NCBI RefSeq assembly: GCF_038900055.1
Contig: NZ_JBBMQM010000001.1
Span: 372,001 to 436,000, forward strand
Source of the DNA: Henriciella sp. AS95
GTDB lineage: Bacteria > Pseudomonadota > Alphaproteobacteria > Caulobacterales > Hyphomonadaceae
DNA length: 64,000 bases
Direction of reading: 5' to 3'
The notes below the pieces were generated by a model. The model was not told the DNA's origin. It searched no databases and saw nothing but the letters and a program-made list of their open reading frames with translations. This document shows, in pieces, positions 8,888 to 18,985 of this stretch; the first letter of the stretch is position 1, and each line of letters begins with the position of its first letter. Position numbers and translations under genes: made by a program.

Positions 8888-9649
8888 TCATTCAAAAGGT
8901 CTGACGGGGGCGCCCGCTTCTGCAAGCGCCTTACGTGCTTCAGATAAGCTTACTTCGCCAAAGTGAAAGATTGATGCAGCAAGTACGGCATTTGCGCCGC
9001 CTTCCAGGATGGCCGGGGCGAGGTCTGCTGCAGAGCCCGCGCCGCCGGAGGCGACAACTGGTACAGTGACCGCAGATGTGACGGCTTTTAGCAGGGGCAG
9101 ATCAAAACCGGACTTGGTGCCATCCTTGTCCATGGAGGTTAGCAGAATCTCGCCGGCGCCGCGCTTTTCGGCTTCTTTGGCGAACGCGACAGCATCAATT
9201 CCCGTCGGTTTGCGCCCGCCATGGGTGAAGATCTCCCATGAAGCACCGCTTTTTCGTGCGTCAATCGCCACCACGACGGCCTGGCTGCCAGCTTTTGCGG
9301 CGCACTCAGAGACAACCGCAGGATTTGCGACAGCGGCGGAATTGATCGCGACCTTGTCAGCCCCTGCTCGCAATAGCTGCACCAGATCACCGCTGGAGCG
9401 CACGCCCCCGCCTACTGTCAGGGGCATGAAACACTGCTCCGCCGTCCGCCGGACAACGTCCAGCATTGTCCCCCTGCCCTCATGGCTTGCCGTGATGTCG
9501 AGAAAGCAGAGCTCATCGGCGCCCTGTTCGTCATAGGCCTTGGCCAGCGCGACCGGATCGCCCGCATCGCGCAGATCGACAAAGTTCACGCCCTTGACCG
9601 TACGGCCGTCTTTGACATCGAGGCAGGGAATGATGCGGGTCTTCAGCAT
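8888..9649 (-). CDS. hisF: Imidazole glycerol phosphate synthase, cyclase subunit
   Basis: TIM-barrel partner of HisH: uses ammonia from HisH to turn PRFAR into IGP and AICAR. 253 aa. [10 protein letters not shown] at the start and VAIDARKSG carry the two catalytic aspartates; [10 protein letters not shown] is the phosphate-binding loop. Four bases separate it from hisA upstream. Confidence 0.97.
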   Translation of the reverse strand: MLKTRIIPCLDVKDGRTVKGVNFVDLRDAGDPVALAKAYDEQGADELCFLDITASHEGRGTMLDVVRRTAEQCFMPLTVGGGVRSSGDLVQLLRAGADKVAINSAAVANPAVVSECAAKAGSQAVVVAIDARKSGASWEIFTHGGRKPTGIDAVAFAKEAEKRGAGEILLTSMDKDGTKSGFDLPLLKAVTSAVTVPVVASGGAGSAADLAPAILEGGANAVLAASIFHFGEVSLSEARKALAEAGAPVRPFE

Positions 9650-9653
9650 TGTA

Positions 9654-10394
9654 TCAGGCCCTGGCTGCTTCGATGGCTGCAGATGGCTCTATGTCGCCAT
9701 CATAGAGCGCGCGCCCCAGGATCGTGCCTGAAATGGCGCGTTTTCCACCGGCATTCCTGAGCGCCGTGATGTCTGAAACGCTCGCAACCCCGCCGGACGC
9801 GATCACGGGAATCGAAACAGCTTCGGCCATCGCATTGGTAAACTCGACATTCACCCCAGTTTTCATGCCATCTCTTGAGATGTCGGTAACCACGAGGCCC
9901 GCAACGCCGCAGCCCTCGAAGATTTTCGCCAGATCTACGGCTTTCATGTCCGATGTTTCGGCCCAGCCCTCCACGGCGACATAGCCATCCTTGGCGTCGA
10001 TACCGACGACGATCTTGCCCGGCAAATCGCCGGCCGCAGCCTTGACGAAGTCAGGGTCGCGTAGCGCGGCGGTGCCGAGGATGACGCGAGAAAGGCCTGC
10101 GTCCAGCCAGGCATCGATCTGCGCGCGCGTTCTGATGCCGCCGCCGAGCTGCACAGGCACGTCCGTTGCGGCCAGAATAGCGCGAACCGCTTCGCCATTG
10201 GCGCTATCGCCGGCAAAGGCGCCGTCGAGATCGACCACGTGAAGCCGGTCAAAACCCATCGCCGCGAATTTCGCCGCCTGGTCGGCCGGATCAGGATTGA
10301 AAGCTGTCGCCTGATCCATCTCGCCGCGCAGAAGCCGGACGCATTGGCCAGCCTTGAGGTCGATCGCGGGATAGAGGTCGAACCGTTCAGTCAT
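9654..10394 (-). CDS. hisA: ProFAR isomerase
   Basis: 1-(5-phosphoribosyl)-5-[(5-phosphoribosylamino)methylideneamino]imidazole-4-carboxamide isomerase, a TIM barrel that feeds HisFH. 246 aa from ATG 10394, which overlaps the hisH stop as [19 protein letters not shown] holds the first catalytic Asp, VVTDISRDG the second, and PVIASGGV a phosphate loop. A slightly earlier in-frame start at 10406 would lie inside hisH. Confidence 0.96.
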   Translation of the reverse strand: MTERFDLYPAIDLKAGQCVRLLRGEMDQATAFNPDPADQAAKFAAMGFDRLHVVDLDGAFAGDSANGEAVRAILAATDVPVQLGGGIRTRAQIDAWLDAGLSRVILGTAALRDPDFVKAAAGDLPGKIVVGIDAKDGYVAVEGWAETSDMKAVDLAKIFEGCGVAGLVVTDISRDGMKTGVNVEFTNAMAEAVSIPVIASGGVASVSDITALRNAGGKRAISGTILGRALYDGDIEPSAAIEAARA

Positions 10395-11035
10395 ACCGGG
10401 TCCCATGTCATAAAATTGGCGAGAAGCCTGAGGCCCGTGCGCTGGCTTTTTTCCGGGTGGAATTGTGTGCCGAAGAGATTGTCGCGCGCGATGGCAGCGG
10501 TGATCTCTGTGCCGTAGTCAGTGGCGGCAGCGAGATGCCCGCGATCGGACAGCTTCATCGCATAAGAGTGTGTGAAATAGACGTGCGGATCTTCACCCAG
10601 ACCTGACAGCACCGGGTGATCCTGTAATATTTGCAGGCTATTCCAGCCCATATGAGGAATGGCAAGGCCTGGTGTTGTCCGGATCCGGTCAACCTCTCCG
10701 CCAATCCAGCCGAGACCAGGTGTGGCGCCGTCTTCCAGCCCGCGATCGGCAAGCAGCTGCATGCCGACGCAAATGCCGAGGAAGGGTACAGAACGGGCCA
10801 GAACCGCCTCTTCAAGCGCTTCCACCATCCCGTCCACGGCGCGCAGACCAGCGGCGCAATCGGCATAGTGGCCGACGCCTGGTAGGACCACGCGGTCTGC
10901 CCGCAAGACCGCTTCGGCATCCCCGGTCACGCTTATGTCTACGGGCGTTTCAGACAGGCCGGCGGCCGCGCGCAAGGCACGTTCGGCTGAGTGAAGATTG
11001 CCGGAGCCATAGTCTATCAGGGCAAGCGTGGTCAT
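10391..11035 (-). CDS. hisH: Imidazole glycerol phosphate synthase, glutaminase subunit
   Basis: Class I glutamine amidotransferase delivering ammonia to HisF. 214 aa. GICVGMQLL contains the nucleophilic cysteine, [10 protein letters not shown] the His-Glu pair, and DYGSGNLHS the N-terminal signature. First gene of hisH-hisA-hisF-hisE. Its usual upstream neighbour hisB is displaced by 2.2 kb of opposite-strand genes. Confidence 0.96.
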   Translation of the reverse strand: MTTLALIDYGSGNLHSAERALRAAAGLSETPVDISVTGDAEAVLRADRVVLPGVGHYADCAAGLRAVDGMVEALEEAVLARSVPFLGICVGMQLLADRGLEDGATPGLGWIGGEVDRIRTTPGLAIPHMGWNSLQILQDHPVLSGLGEDPHVYFTHSYAMKLSDRGHLAAATDYGTEITAAIARDNLFGTQFHPEKSQRTGLRLLANFMTWDPV

Positions 11036-11142
11036 CTCAGCGCGCTCTTAGCGGGGCTGCGGCATCAGGGGAAGGGGCGAAGGCTTGATAAGGTGCGGGC
11101 TGTGTCGCAAGGTCGCCGCAACCAAACAAGGAGTGTCCCCAC

Positions 11143-12579
11143 ATGCGTCTTGCTATCGCTGCCGCGTCATTATCCCTTCTGACAGCCAGTTTCGCGCTTC
11201 CTGCTGCGGCCGATCCAGATACGGACAAGGCGGCGAGCTTCGTCAACCAGCGCCCTGAACTGACAGGAACGATCGCGTCGAAGCTCTGGGACTGGGCCGA
11301 AGTTGGCTACCAGGAGACCCAATCGACGAAGCTTCTGCAGGACACGTTGAGCGGGGAAGGCTTTGAGGTGAATGCAGGGGTCGCCGGCATTCCGACGGCA
11401 TTTGTCGCCGAATATGGCTCGGGTGAGCCGGTCATCGGCATTCTTGCCGAGTTCGACGCCCTGCCGGGGATCAACCAGAGCCAGGCCCCGACACGCGAGC
11501 AGGTGGACGGCAAACATGCAGGCCAGGCCTGTGGCCACAACCTTTTCGGCGCCGGTTCGGTTTCCGCCGCCATCGCGATCCGTCACTGGCTTGAGGACAC
11601 AGGTACAAAAGGGACGATCCGGGTCTATGGCACGCCGGCCGAAGAAGGCGGCAGCGGCAAGGTGTACATGACGCGGGCCGGCCTTTTCGATGATGTCGAT
11701 ATCGCGCTCCATTGGCACCCGGACGACGAGAATTCCGCGGCAGCAAATACGTCGCTGGCCAATCGCTCGGCAAAATTCCGCTTTCATGGCATCTCGGCGC
11801 ATGCGGCAGGCGCCCCGGAACGTGGCCGCTCGGCGCTGGACGGTGTCGAGGCGTTCAACATGATGGCCAACATGATGCATGAGCACATGCCGCAGGATGC
11901 CCGCATGCACTATGTCATCACCGCTGGCGGCAATGCGCCGAACGTGGTGCCGGATTTTGCCGAGGTTTTCTATTATGTCCGCCACCCTGAGGCAGATGGC
12001 GTGGACGAAATCTGGGCCCGGCTCGAAAAGGCTGCTGAAGGTGCTGCCATGGGAACCGGGACGACCGTTGATTGGGAAGTCATCCACGGCAACAATCCGC
12101 TTCTCGTCAATGAGACGCTGGCGCGAATGATGGACGGGAAACTGCGCGACCTGGGCGGTATCAGCTACACGGCCGAGGAGCAGACCTTTGCTGAAGAGAT
12201 TGCCACGAGCTTTGAGAACCCGTCGCTTGAGCTTGGCTCGCAGAAGGAGATCCAGCCCTTCGAGATTTCACTTGGTTATGGCTCGACAGATGTGGGCGAT
12301 GTTTCCTGGGCGGTGCCGACGGTCGGTCTGCGCACGGCGACATGGGTGCCGGGCACCTCGGCTCACAGCTGGCAAGCCGTTGCGGCGAGCGGCATGTCGA
12401 TCGGCCACAAGGGTGCAGATCTTGCTGCAAAGACGCTGACCGCAGCAGCAATCGAGCTCTATCAGAATGACGATCTGATCGAAGCCGCCTGGGAAGAGTT
12501 CGACGACAAGCGCGGGCCGAATTACGAGTACAAGTCTCTCCTCGGAGACCGTGACCCGCCGCTGGACTATCGCAGGTAG
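11143..12579 (+). CDS. Exported M20-family amidohydrolase (AbgB-like)
   Basis: 478 aa with a clear Sec signal peptide (cleavage after LPAAA, near residue 23). The body is an M20D metallo-amidohydrolase like aminobenzoyl-glutamate hydrolase subunit B: ILAEFDALPG, ACGHNLFGAG and YGTPAEEGGSGK hold the metal ligands and catalytic Glu, and FRFHGISAHAAGAPE opens the dimerisation domain. AAGGAG lies 8 bp before the ATG. AbgB itself is cytosolic, so export is unusual; substrate unknown. It points opposite to the his genes that flank it. Confidence 0.85.
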   Translation: MRLAIAAASLSLLTASFALPAAADPDTDKAASFVNQRPELTGTIASKLWDWAEVGYQETQSTKLLQDTLSGEGFEVNAGVAGIPTAFVAEYGSGEPVIGILAEFDALPGINQSQAPTREQVDGKHAGQACGHNLFGAGSVSAAIAIRHWLEDTGTKGTIRVYGTPAEEGGSGKVYMTRAGLFDDVDIALHWHPDDENSAAANTSLANRSAKFRFHGISAHAAGAPERGRSALDGVEAFNMMANMMHEHMPQDARMHYVITAGGNAPNVVPDFAEVFYYVRHPEADGVDEIWARLEKAAEGAAMGTGTTVDWEVIHGNNPLLVNETLARMMDGKLRDLGGISYTAEEQTFAEEIATSFENPSLELGSQKEIQPFEISLGYGSTDVGDVSWAVPTVGLRTATWVPGTSAHSWQAVAASGMSIGHKGADLAAKTLTAAAIELYQNDDLIEAAWEEFDDKRGPNYEYKSLLGDRDPPLDYRR

Positions 12580-12587
12580 TCCGGACA

Positions 12588-13220
12588 ATGTCTGTCAGGG
12601 ATGCCGGATTTGCACCTGTAGAAGCAGGCATGAAAGACGTGTACGAGCGGCAGGCCGGTTTTTGGCAAAGGCAGCGAAGGCGCGACCTTTATGAACAAAA
12701 CTGGCTGGATAAGTTTTTGGATGGCTTGCCTGTCGGCGGACGTTTGCTCGATCTCGGTTGCGGAATGGGCGAGCCCATCGGCGCGTATTTTCTGAGGGCC
12801 GGTTATGATCTTGTCGGGACGGACTATAGCGAGGCGATGATATCGCTGGCACGTGTCAACCAGCCTCGAGGTAACTGGCAAGTGCGCGACATGCGGCAGT
12901 CTTTCGCCGACGGTAACTTCGACGGGATATGCAGCTGGGACGCGTTTTTTCATCTAAGCATCGACGATCAGCGCAATCTTCTGCCACGCCTTTGCAGCCG
13001 GGTAAAAGCGGGCGGGGCAATACTCCTAACGGTTGGACCGTCTGAAGGCGAGGTTGGCGGTCACGTTGGCGGCGAACCTGTCTTCCATGCTAGCCTTTCG
13101 CCAGAAGAATACAGAGAGATCCTCGGAGCTGGCGGCTTTGCGAACATTGAATTTGTGCCTGAAGATCCGTCGACTGCCGGTCGAAGTGTTCTACTGGGTC
13201 GCAGTCGCAGGGTCGGCTGA
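12588..13220 (+). CDS. Class I SAM-dependent methyltransferase
   Basis: 210 aa with the Rossmann methyltransferase motifs LLDLGCGMGEPI (motif I, SAM-binding), VGTDYSEAMI (acidic loop) and DGICSWDAFFHLS. Acceptor unknown; small-molecule type methyltransferases look like this. Eight bases after the amidohydrolase, so probably co-transcribed. An alternative start at ATG 12630 (MKDVYERQ) has a better purine stretch upstream. Its stop abuts the convergent hisB stop. Confidence 0.82.
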   Translation: MSVRDAGFAPVEAGMKDVYERQAGFWQRQRRRDLYEQNWLDKFLDGLPVGGRLLDLGCGMGEPIGAYFLRAGYDLVGTDYSEAMISLARVNQPRGNWQVRDMRQSFADGNFDGICSWDAFFHLSIDDQRNLLPRLCSRVKAGGAILLTVGPSEGEVGGHVGGEPVFHASLSPEEYREILGAGGFANIEFVPEDPSTAGRSVLLGRSRRVG

Positions 13221-13817
13221 TCAGAGACTACCCTTGGTGCTCGCTGGCTTGCCTTGCAGGCGCTCGTCCGGCGACACCGCCATGCGCAGCGCACGGGCTG
13301 TGGCCTTGAAGCAGCTCTCGGCGATGTGGTGGTTGTTTTCGCCATAGAGGTTCTCGACGTGCAGGCACATGCCGCCATTGCCGGAAAGTGCGTGGAAGAA
13401 CTCCTTGAAGAGCTCGGTGTCGAAATCGCCGATCTTGTCGCGCCGGAACTCCACCTTCCAGATGAGATAAGGCCGCTTGCAGAGATCGATCGAGGCCCGG
13501 CTCAGCGTCTCATCCATTGGGATGTAGGCGTGCCCAAACCGCGTAATACCCGCAAAGTCACCCAGCGCCTTCATGATCGCCTGACCGATAACGATGCCCG
13601 TATCCTCGACCGTGTGGTGAAAGTCGATGTGCAGGTCGCCCTTCGCCTTCACCGTGAGGTCGATGAAGCTGTGACGCGACAGGGAATCCAGCATGTGATC
13701 GAAGAAGCCGACACCTGTGTCGATGTCCGACTTGCCGGTTCCGTCGAGGTCAACGGTTACTGTAATATCGGTCTCGCGGGTGGTGCGCGTGACTGTGGCT
13801 GTACGGTTTTTACTCAT
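13221..13817 (-). CDS. hisB: Imidazoleglycerol-phosphate dehydratase
   Basis: Mn-dependent dehydration of IGP to imidazole acetol phosphate. 198 aa, stand-alone form without the phosphatase domain of E. coli His[21 protein letters not shown] and GENNHHIAE carry the metal-binding histidines. In many alphaproteobacteria hisB precedes hisH directly; here it stands alone, separated by two plus-strand genes. Confidence 0.96.
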   Translation of the reverse strand: MSKNRTATVTRTTRETDITVTVDLDGTGKSDIDTGVGFFDHMLDSLSRHSFIDLTVKAKGDLHIDFHHTVEDTGIVIGQAIMKALGDFAGITRFGHAYIPMDETLSRASIDLCKRPYLIWKVEFRRDKIGDFDTELFKEFFHALSGNGGMCLHVENLYGENNHHIAESCFKATARALRMAVSPDERLQGKPASTKGSL

Positions 13818-13980
13818 AATTCGGCCTGATACATCGTCTTATTCGAAAGAGATACAACAGATTCATTCACGGAATTCTAAAGAATTGCGGGCATTGTCAT
13901 CGTCGGGGCGCACTGGGCGTGCACGCAGACGAGTAGAATTTCTGGCCAATCGATCAAAATTCAACCGCCGTGTGGCGAAG

Positions 13981-15927
13981 ATGAAGTTTGAAGTCGCGTT
14001 GCCGCTTTGCGCAGCGCTGATAGCTTTTGTCGTGTCCGTCGGATTCGCTGGAATCTATGTCTACGCCGCCGATGAGCGGGGCGAAGAGCAGTCCGACATT
14101 ATCGCCGAGCGCCTCGTCCGCACCATCCGGCCAGACCTAGTGTCTGGAGACATTGATCAGGTACGCCAGACCGTCGAGCGGTTTGCCGCTGACCGCGTCG
14201 TCCTTCTCGACATGGACGGCAATCTGATTGCTGGAAATAATGACCCGGTCATCCTGAACAAGGGTGAAGTGTATCCGGTGACAAATGCTGGCGTGCCAAT
14301 CGCGCATCTGGTCTCGCTTCGCCTCAGTTCGGGCGCTCTTCCCATGCCGCTCGCTGCGCTCCTCGCGGCAATTCTGCTGGTGACAGCGATTGCCTTTGCG
14401 GTCACAAATTATTTCGCGAAGGTGACCGCCATCCAGGCGCTGTCGATCATTGAAACGGTGGAACGCGTTTCCCAGGGGCTATCATCGCGATCGTCCAAGA
14501 GCCTGATCTTTGAAGAGTTCCGAAACCTTCGCGCCGCGACGTTCAAGGCCATTCACAAGTTACGCGCTGAAAACACGCGGCTGACCAATGCAGCCTATAC
14601 CGATGAGCGAACCGGCCTTGGCAACTCGCTCAGCCTGACGCGGGAATTGACCGAAACGATCTCGAACTCCGCGTTCGAAGACCCGTCCGCCTATATCCTG
14701 ATAGACGCTGACGCGATTCAGCAGATTTCCGAAAGCGCAGATAGCGCCCTGGGGTCTGCATCCTACGTCTCGATGAGCCGCCGGGTGGCGGAGTTCGTTG
14801 CATCGCGCGAGCGCGCCCAAGCGCTGCCGCCGGGTAGCTGGAAAGTCTTCGCGCTCCAGTCTGACGAGTTCGCGATCCTGGTTGACGGTCTTGGCGCGCG
14901 GCCAGAAATCATGCGCCTGGTTCGCGAGCTGATCGATACGTTGAACGCACCATACGACCTTTCCGGCAAGAAATTCCGCGTCCCCGCATCGGTCGGCATC
15001 GTGATGATCCCTGAGGACGGCCAGTCGCCGGCCGATATCCGCAAGCGCGCAGAGTCGGCCCTTTTCCAGGCGCGGCGAAGCGACAACACGGCTTTTCAAT
15101 TCTATTCGCCCAAGTTTGACAGGCAGGACGCGGCACGAAAGCGCCTGGAGGCGGAAGTCCGCGCCGCGGTCGAGAACAAACGCTTCATTCCTGTTTTCCA
15201 GCCGAAGATCGATCTTCGCACAGGCCGCATTGTGGGCGCCGAGGCGCTTGCGCGCTGGAAGCTCGAAAGCGGGCGCATTGTGTCACCCAATGTGTTCATC
15301 CCAGTTGCTGAGGCCACGGGCCTGATCGCTGACATCGGCGCGCAGATCGCCCGCCAGTCATGCCGTGCAGCGGCACGGTGGCACAGGCTCGGTCACACGG
15401 GCGTTTCGGTCGCGATCAACGTTTCTCCCCTTCAATTCGAGACCGATGATCTCGGCTCCATGTTCATCAGTGCGATGAGCGAAGCAGGACTGCCGCCAAA
15501 GCTTTTGCAGCTGGAGATCACTGAGAGTGTGGCCGTTACGGACCCGGAGCGCCTGAAAGACGTCATCGGGCCGTTGAAATCGATGGGCGTGAAGCTTGCC
15601 ATCGACGACTTTGGTACGGGTCATTCCAATCTTGCCATGCTCGGACGCCTGCCATTCGACGTCTTCAAGATCGACCGCCAGTTCATTTCCGGCCTGTACA
15701 CGGACAAGCAGGCGCCGGCGATTGTCGAGATGATCCTCGGCATGGCGGAAACGCTCGGTATGGAAACGGTTGCGGAGGGCGTTGAGTCCGAAGCCCAGGA
15801 AGCCTTCCTGCGCCGCCGCGGCTGCGACCAGTATCAGGGCTTCTACTACAGCCCACCTGTGACGCTCGACAAGTTCATCCTGATGCTCGACGAAGACCGG
15901 GCCAAAAACACCGCCGCGGCCAGCTAA
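13981..15927 (+). CDS. Membrane c-di-GMP phosphodiesterase with degenerate GGDEF and intact EAL
   Basis: 648 aa. Two membrane helices (about residues 4-24 and 119-144) enclose a roughly 90-residue periplasmic sensor; a cytoplasmic GGDEF-like domain (about 200-370) and an EAL domain (about 390-635) follow. The GGDEF motif reads QSDEF at 293-297, so cyclase activity is unlikely. The EAL domain keeps E421-A-L, NVSPLQF, LEITES, the DDFGTG pair at 542-543, KIDRQF and AEGVES, as expected of an active phosphodiesterase. ATG 13981 gives the first helix directly; a GTG at 13972 is possible. It is divergent from hisB and followed by hslVU. Confidence 0.9.
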   Translation: MKFEVALPLCAALIAFVVSVGFAGIYVYAADERGEEQSDIIAERLVRTIRPDLVSGDIDQVRQTVERFAADRVVLLDMDGNLIAGNNDPVILNKGEVYPVTNAGVPIAHLVSLRLSSGALPMPLAALLAAILLVTAIAFAVTNYFAKVTAIQALSIIETVERVSQGLSSRSSKSLIFEEFRNLRAATFKAIHKLRAENTRLTNAAYTDERTGLGNSLSLTRELTETISNSAFEDPSAYILIDADAIQQISESADSALGSASYVSMSRRVAEFVASRERAQALPPGSWKVFALQSDEFAILVDGLGARPEIMRLVRELIDTLNAPYDLSGKKFRVPASVGIVMIPEDGQSPADIRKRAESALFQARRSDNTAFQFYSPKFDRQDAARKRLEAEVRAAVENKRFIPVFQPKIDLRTGRIVGAEALARWKLESGRIVSPNVFIPVAEATGLIADIGAQIARQSCRAAARWHRLGHTGVSVAINVSPLQFETDDLGSMFISAMSEAGLPPKLLQLEITESVAVTDPERLKDVIGPLKSMGVKLAIDDFGTGHSNLAMLGRLPFDVFKIDRQFISGLYTDKQAPAIVEMILGMAETLGMETVAEGVESEAQEAFLRRRGCDQYQGFYYSPPVTLDKFILMLDEDRAKNTAAAS

Positions 15928-15978
15928 GACACATTCTCCCTCTTGCGGACAGGCCACTGGTGCGCCACATCACCGGTC

Positions 15979-16545
15979 GTGACTGAACATAATCAAGAAA
16001 AATCACCGCTCTGGCATGGCACGACCATCCTCGCGGTTCGCACCGAGGACCACGTCGTTCTCATGAGTGATGGTCAGGTCTCGATGGGACAGACGGTCAT
16101 GAAAGGGAATGCGCGCAAGGTCCGCCGGCTTGGTAGCGGCGATATTCTCGCAGGCTTTGCCGGGGCGACGGCCGATGCTTTCACCCTGTTCGAGCGCCTT
16201 GAGCAGAAACTTGAACGTTTCCCCAATCAGCTTCAGCGCGCCGCTGTCGAACTCGCCAAGGACTGGCGCACCGAGAAATATCTGCAGAAGCTGGAAGCGC
16301 TGCTGATCGTCGCCGACAAGGACGTGACGCTCGTGATTACGGGCGCCGGCGATGTGCTTGAGCCGGAGCATCATGTTGTCGCTGTCGGGTCGGGCGGAAA
16401 TTATGCCCTGTCGGCTGCGCGGGCGCTTTATGAATACGAGAAGGATGCCGAAACGCTGGGCCGCCGCGCGATGGAGATCGCATCGGATATCTGCGTTTAC
16501 ACGAATAGCAACTTCTCGGTCGAAAAACTGGAACTGAAATCATAA
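15979..16545 (+). CDS. hslV: ATP-dependent protease subunit HslV
   Basis: Proteasome-like threonine peptidase of the HslUV (ClpYQ) protease. About 188 aa from GTG 15979. The [11 protein letters not shown] segment provides the mature N-terminal catalytic threonine after removal of a short propeptide; [10 protein letters not shown] and FAGATADAF are family motifs. An earlier in-frame TTG at 15943 is less likely. The stop shares one base with the hslU start (TAATG), so the two are translationally coupled. Confidence 0.95.
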   Translation: MTEHNQEKSPLWHGTTILAVRTEDHVVLMSDGQVSMGQTVMKGNARKVRRLGSGDILAGFAGATADAFTLFERLEQKLERFPNQLQRAAVELAKDWRTEKYLQKLEALLIVADKDVTLVITGAGDVLEPEHHVVAVGSGGNYALSAARALYEYEKDAETLGRRAMEIASDICVYTNSNFSVEKLELKS

Positions 16546-17849
16546 TGACTGTTTTCACCCCCAAGGAAATCGTGTCCGAGCTGGACCGTCACATTGTTGG
16601 CCAGGGCGATGCCAAACGCGCTGTCGCCCTCGCGCTGCGTAACCGCTGGCGCCGCAAGCAGGCCCCCGAAGAGCTGCGCGACGAGATCACGCCGAAGAAC
16701 ATCCTGATGATCGGCCCGACGGGTGTCGGTAAGACCGAGGTTTCGCGCCGGCTCGCCAAGCTTGCCAATGCGCCATTCCTCAAGGTCGAGGCGACCAAGT
16801 TTACCGAAGTTGGCTATGTCGGGCGCGACGTTGAGCAGATCATTCGCGATCTTGTGGAATCGGCCGTCGGCATGGTCAGGGATCAGCGCCGCAAGACGGT
16901 AGAGGACCAGGCCCGTGAAGCCGCCGAAAAACGTCTCCTTGATTCTCTTGTTGGCGAAGACGCGCAGTCATCGACGCGCGAAGTGTTCCGCCGCAAGCTT
17001 CGCGATGGCGAGCTTGATGACAAGGATATCGATATTGAACTCGCTGACACCAGCAATCCAATGCCGATGATGGACATGCCCGGAGCCGGCGGGTCCATGG
17101 GCATGGTCAATCTTGGTGATCTGCTCGGAAAAGCGATGGGCGGGCGCACCAAGCGCGTGAAGACCACCGTCCGGGATGCCTACAAACCGCTTATCGCCGA
17201 AGAGGCAGACAAGCTGATCGACGAAGAAAGCGTGACGCGCGAAGCCGTTCGTATTGTCGAATCTGACGGTATCGTATTCCTGGATGAGATCGACAAGGTT
17301 GCCGGGTCCAGTGGCCGTAGCGGCGCGGATGTCAGCCGTGAAGGCGTCCAGCGCGACCTTCTCCCGCTCATTGAAGGGACAACTGTGTCGACAAAGCGTG
17401 GGCCAGTGCGCACAGACCACATCCTGTTTATTGCCTCAGGCGCGTTCCACGTTTCGAAACCGTCTGATCTGTTGCCGGAACTTCAGGGCCGCTTGCCAAT
17501 CCGGGTGGAGCTGAAAGCGCTGTCGCGGGACGATATGCGCCGAATCCTGGTTGAGCCAGAAGCCTCGCTCATCAAGCAGCATGAAGCGCTGATGCAGTCC
17601 GAAGGCGTCACGCTGGTCTTTGAGGACGCCGCTATAGATGCGCTTGCGGATATTGCCGTTCGCGTGAACGATTCCGTCGAGAATATCGGGGCGCGCCGCC
17701 TTCAGACTGTTCTGGAGCGTCTGCTTGATGAGATAAGTTTCACGGCACCTGACCGGTCCGGGGAAACCGTGACGATTTCGGCTGACTATGTCGAAGCGCA
17801 GCTGGCTGACCTTGCCGGTAATACCGACCTGTCGAAATTCATTCTTTAG
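16545..17849 (+). CDS. hslU: ATP-dependent protease ATPase subunit HslU
   Basis: AAA+ unfoldase hexamer that feeds HslV. 434 aa. Walker [10 protein letters not shown] near residue 58, Walker [10 protein letters not shown], sensor region [10 protein letters not shown]-type motif, and the typical substrate-recognition insertion domain with a Met/Gly-rich stretch near 165-190. The C-terminus ends in KFIL, the kind of tail that docks into HslV. Its 3' end overlaps the convergent HxlR gene by 11 bp. Confidence 0.97.
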   Translation: MTVFTPKEIVSELDRHIVGQGDAKRAVALALRNRWRRKQAPEELRDEITPKNILMIGPTGVGKTEVSRRLAKLANAPFLKVEATKFTEVGYVGRDVEQIIRDLVESAVGMVRDQRRKTVEDQAREAAEKRLLDSLVGEDAQSSTREVFRRKLRDGELDDKDIDIELADTSNPMPMMDMPGAGGSMGMVNLGDLLGKAMGGRTKRVKTTVRDAYKPLIAEEADKLIDEESVTREAVRIVESDGIVFLDEIDKVAGSSGRSGADVSREGVQRDLLPLIEGTTVSTKRGPVRTDHILFIASGAFHVSKPSDLLPELQGRLPIRVELKALSRDDMRRILVEPEASLIKQHEALMQSEGVTLVFEDAAIDALADIAVRVNDSVENIGARRLQTVLERLLDEISFTAPDRSGETVTISADYVEAQLADLAGNTDLSKFIL

Positions 17850-18186
17850 TCGCGGTGGCTGTGCGCCGGACCGGCATGTGTTTCTTGCCCCAGTCACGGA
17901 ATGCAACAAGGGCGGGGCCGAACTCCTCGCCTTTTTCGGTCAGCACATATTCGTATCGCTTCGGGCGGTCCTGATAGGGGCGCCGCTCAAGCACGCCGGC
18001 GGTCACAAGACGTTTCAGCCTTGAAGAAAGGATGTGCCGCGTCGCGCCTGTCGTTTCGGCAAATTCCTCGAATTTCGACCGTCCCAAAAAGCAATCACGC
18101 AGGATGAGCAGCGTCCACCGATCCCCCACAAGTGTGAGGGTTCGAGCCACCGGGCACCAGTTTTCGTCAAGATCGGTCCATTTCAT
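17839..18186 (-). CDS. HxlR-family winged-helix regulator
   Basis: 115 aa. [21 protein letters not shown] is the diagnostic HxlR start with its redox-sensitive-type cysteine, followed by the recognition region [18 protein letters not shown] and YVLTEKG. HxlR proteins respond to electrophiles or aldehydes and often control a divergent oxidoreductase. Here the divergent gene is an SDR dehydrogenase, and two inverted repeats lie in the 50-bp gap. Confidence 0.93.
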   Translation of the reverse strand: MKWTDLDENWCPVARTLTLVGDRWTLLILRDCFLGRSKFEEFAETTGATRHILSSRLKRLVTAGVLERRPYQDRPKRYEYVLTEKGEEFGPALVAFRDWGKKHMPVRRTATATKE

Positions 18187-18187
18187 G

Positions 18188-18230
18188 ATGACAAGTCATA
18201 ATATGATTTGCTAAAGTTCCAAAATGGAAC
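18188..18230. promoter_or_regulatory. Probable HxlR operators: two inverted repeats
   Basis: In the divergent HxlR/SDR gap, ATGAC-AA-GTCAT (18188-18199) and GTTCCA-AAA-TGGAAC (18216-18230) are both perfect inverted repeats. Each lies near one start codon. Control by the adjacent HxlR protein is inferred from position. Confidence 0.5.
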
Positions 18231-18236
18231 GTACAC

Positions 18237-18962
18237 ATGACTAAACAAGCGGCGATAATTATAGGGGCCGGTGACGCGACGGGCGGCGCAATTGCCCGAA
18301 GATTTGCCAGGGAAGGCTTCACATCGGTCTGCGTTCGGCGCACTGAGGAAGCGGCCGCGCCCCTCGTCGCCGAAATCAAAGCGTCTGGCCGACAAGCCCT
18401 CGCCGTTGGGTGTGATGCCCGCGACGAAGAGCAGATGATCGCCCTCTTTGACCGCATCGAGAAGGATGTTGGGCCAGTAGAGGTCGCTGTTTTCAACATC
18501 GGAGCAAATGTCCGCTTTCCGATCACGGAAACCACAGCGCGCGTTTACCGCAAGGTCTGGGAAATGGCGGCCTTTGCCGGCTTCCTGACAGGGCGGGAGG
18601 CGGCTCGCGTGATGAGCCCGCGCGAAGCAGGAACGATTATTTTCACCGGTGCCACCGCATCAATGCGCGGCGGCGCTGGGTTTTCCGCGTTCGCCAGCGC
18701 AAAATTTGCCCTTCGCGCGCTGGCCCAGTCGATGGCGCGGGAGCTGGGGCCGAAAGGCATCCATGTCGCCCACACCGTCATTGATGGGGCGATTGATACC
18801 GCCTTCATTCGCGATAATTTTCCAGATCGTTACAAGCTGAAGGATGAGGACGGTATCCTGAATCCGGACGCGATCGCGGATGCCTACTGGATGCTTCACA
18901 ACCAGGAACGCAGCGCCTGGACCCATGAGCTCGACCTGCGCCCATGGATGGAAAATTTCTGA
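18237..18962 (+). CDS. Short-chain dehydrogenase/reductase
   Basis: 241-aa SDR with the nucleotide-binding IIIGAGDATGGAIARRF and the NxG-like VFNIGANV. The usual catalytic YxxxK tyrosine region reads FSAFASAKFALRAL: the lysine is there but the tyrosine position is occupied by Phe/Ala, so it is probably an atypical member. Divergent from the HxlR regulator and 23 bp before the HCCA-isomerase-like gene, with which it probably forms an operon. Substrate unknown. Confidence 0.88.
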   Translation: MTKQAAIIIGAGDATGGAIARRFAREGFTSVCVRRTEEAAAPLVAEIKASGRQALAVGCDARDEEQMIALFDRIEKDVGPVEVAVFNIGANVRFPITETTARVYRKVWEMAAFAGFLTGREAARVMSPREAGTIIFTGATASMRGGAGFSAFASAKFALRALAQSMARELGPKGIHVAHTVIDGAIDTAFIRDNFPDRYKLKDEDGILNPDAIADAYWMLHNQERSAWTHELDLRPWMENF

Positions 18963-18985
18963 CCTGAAACAGATTGGAGCCGCAT

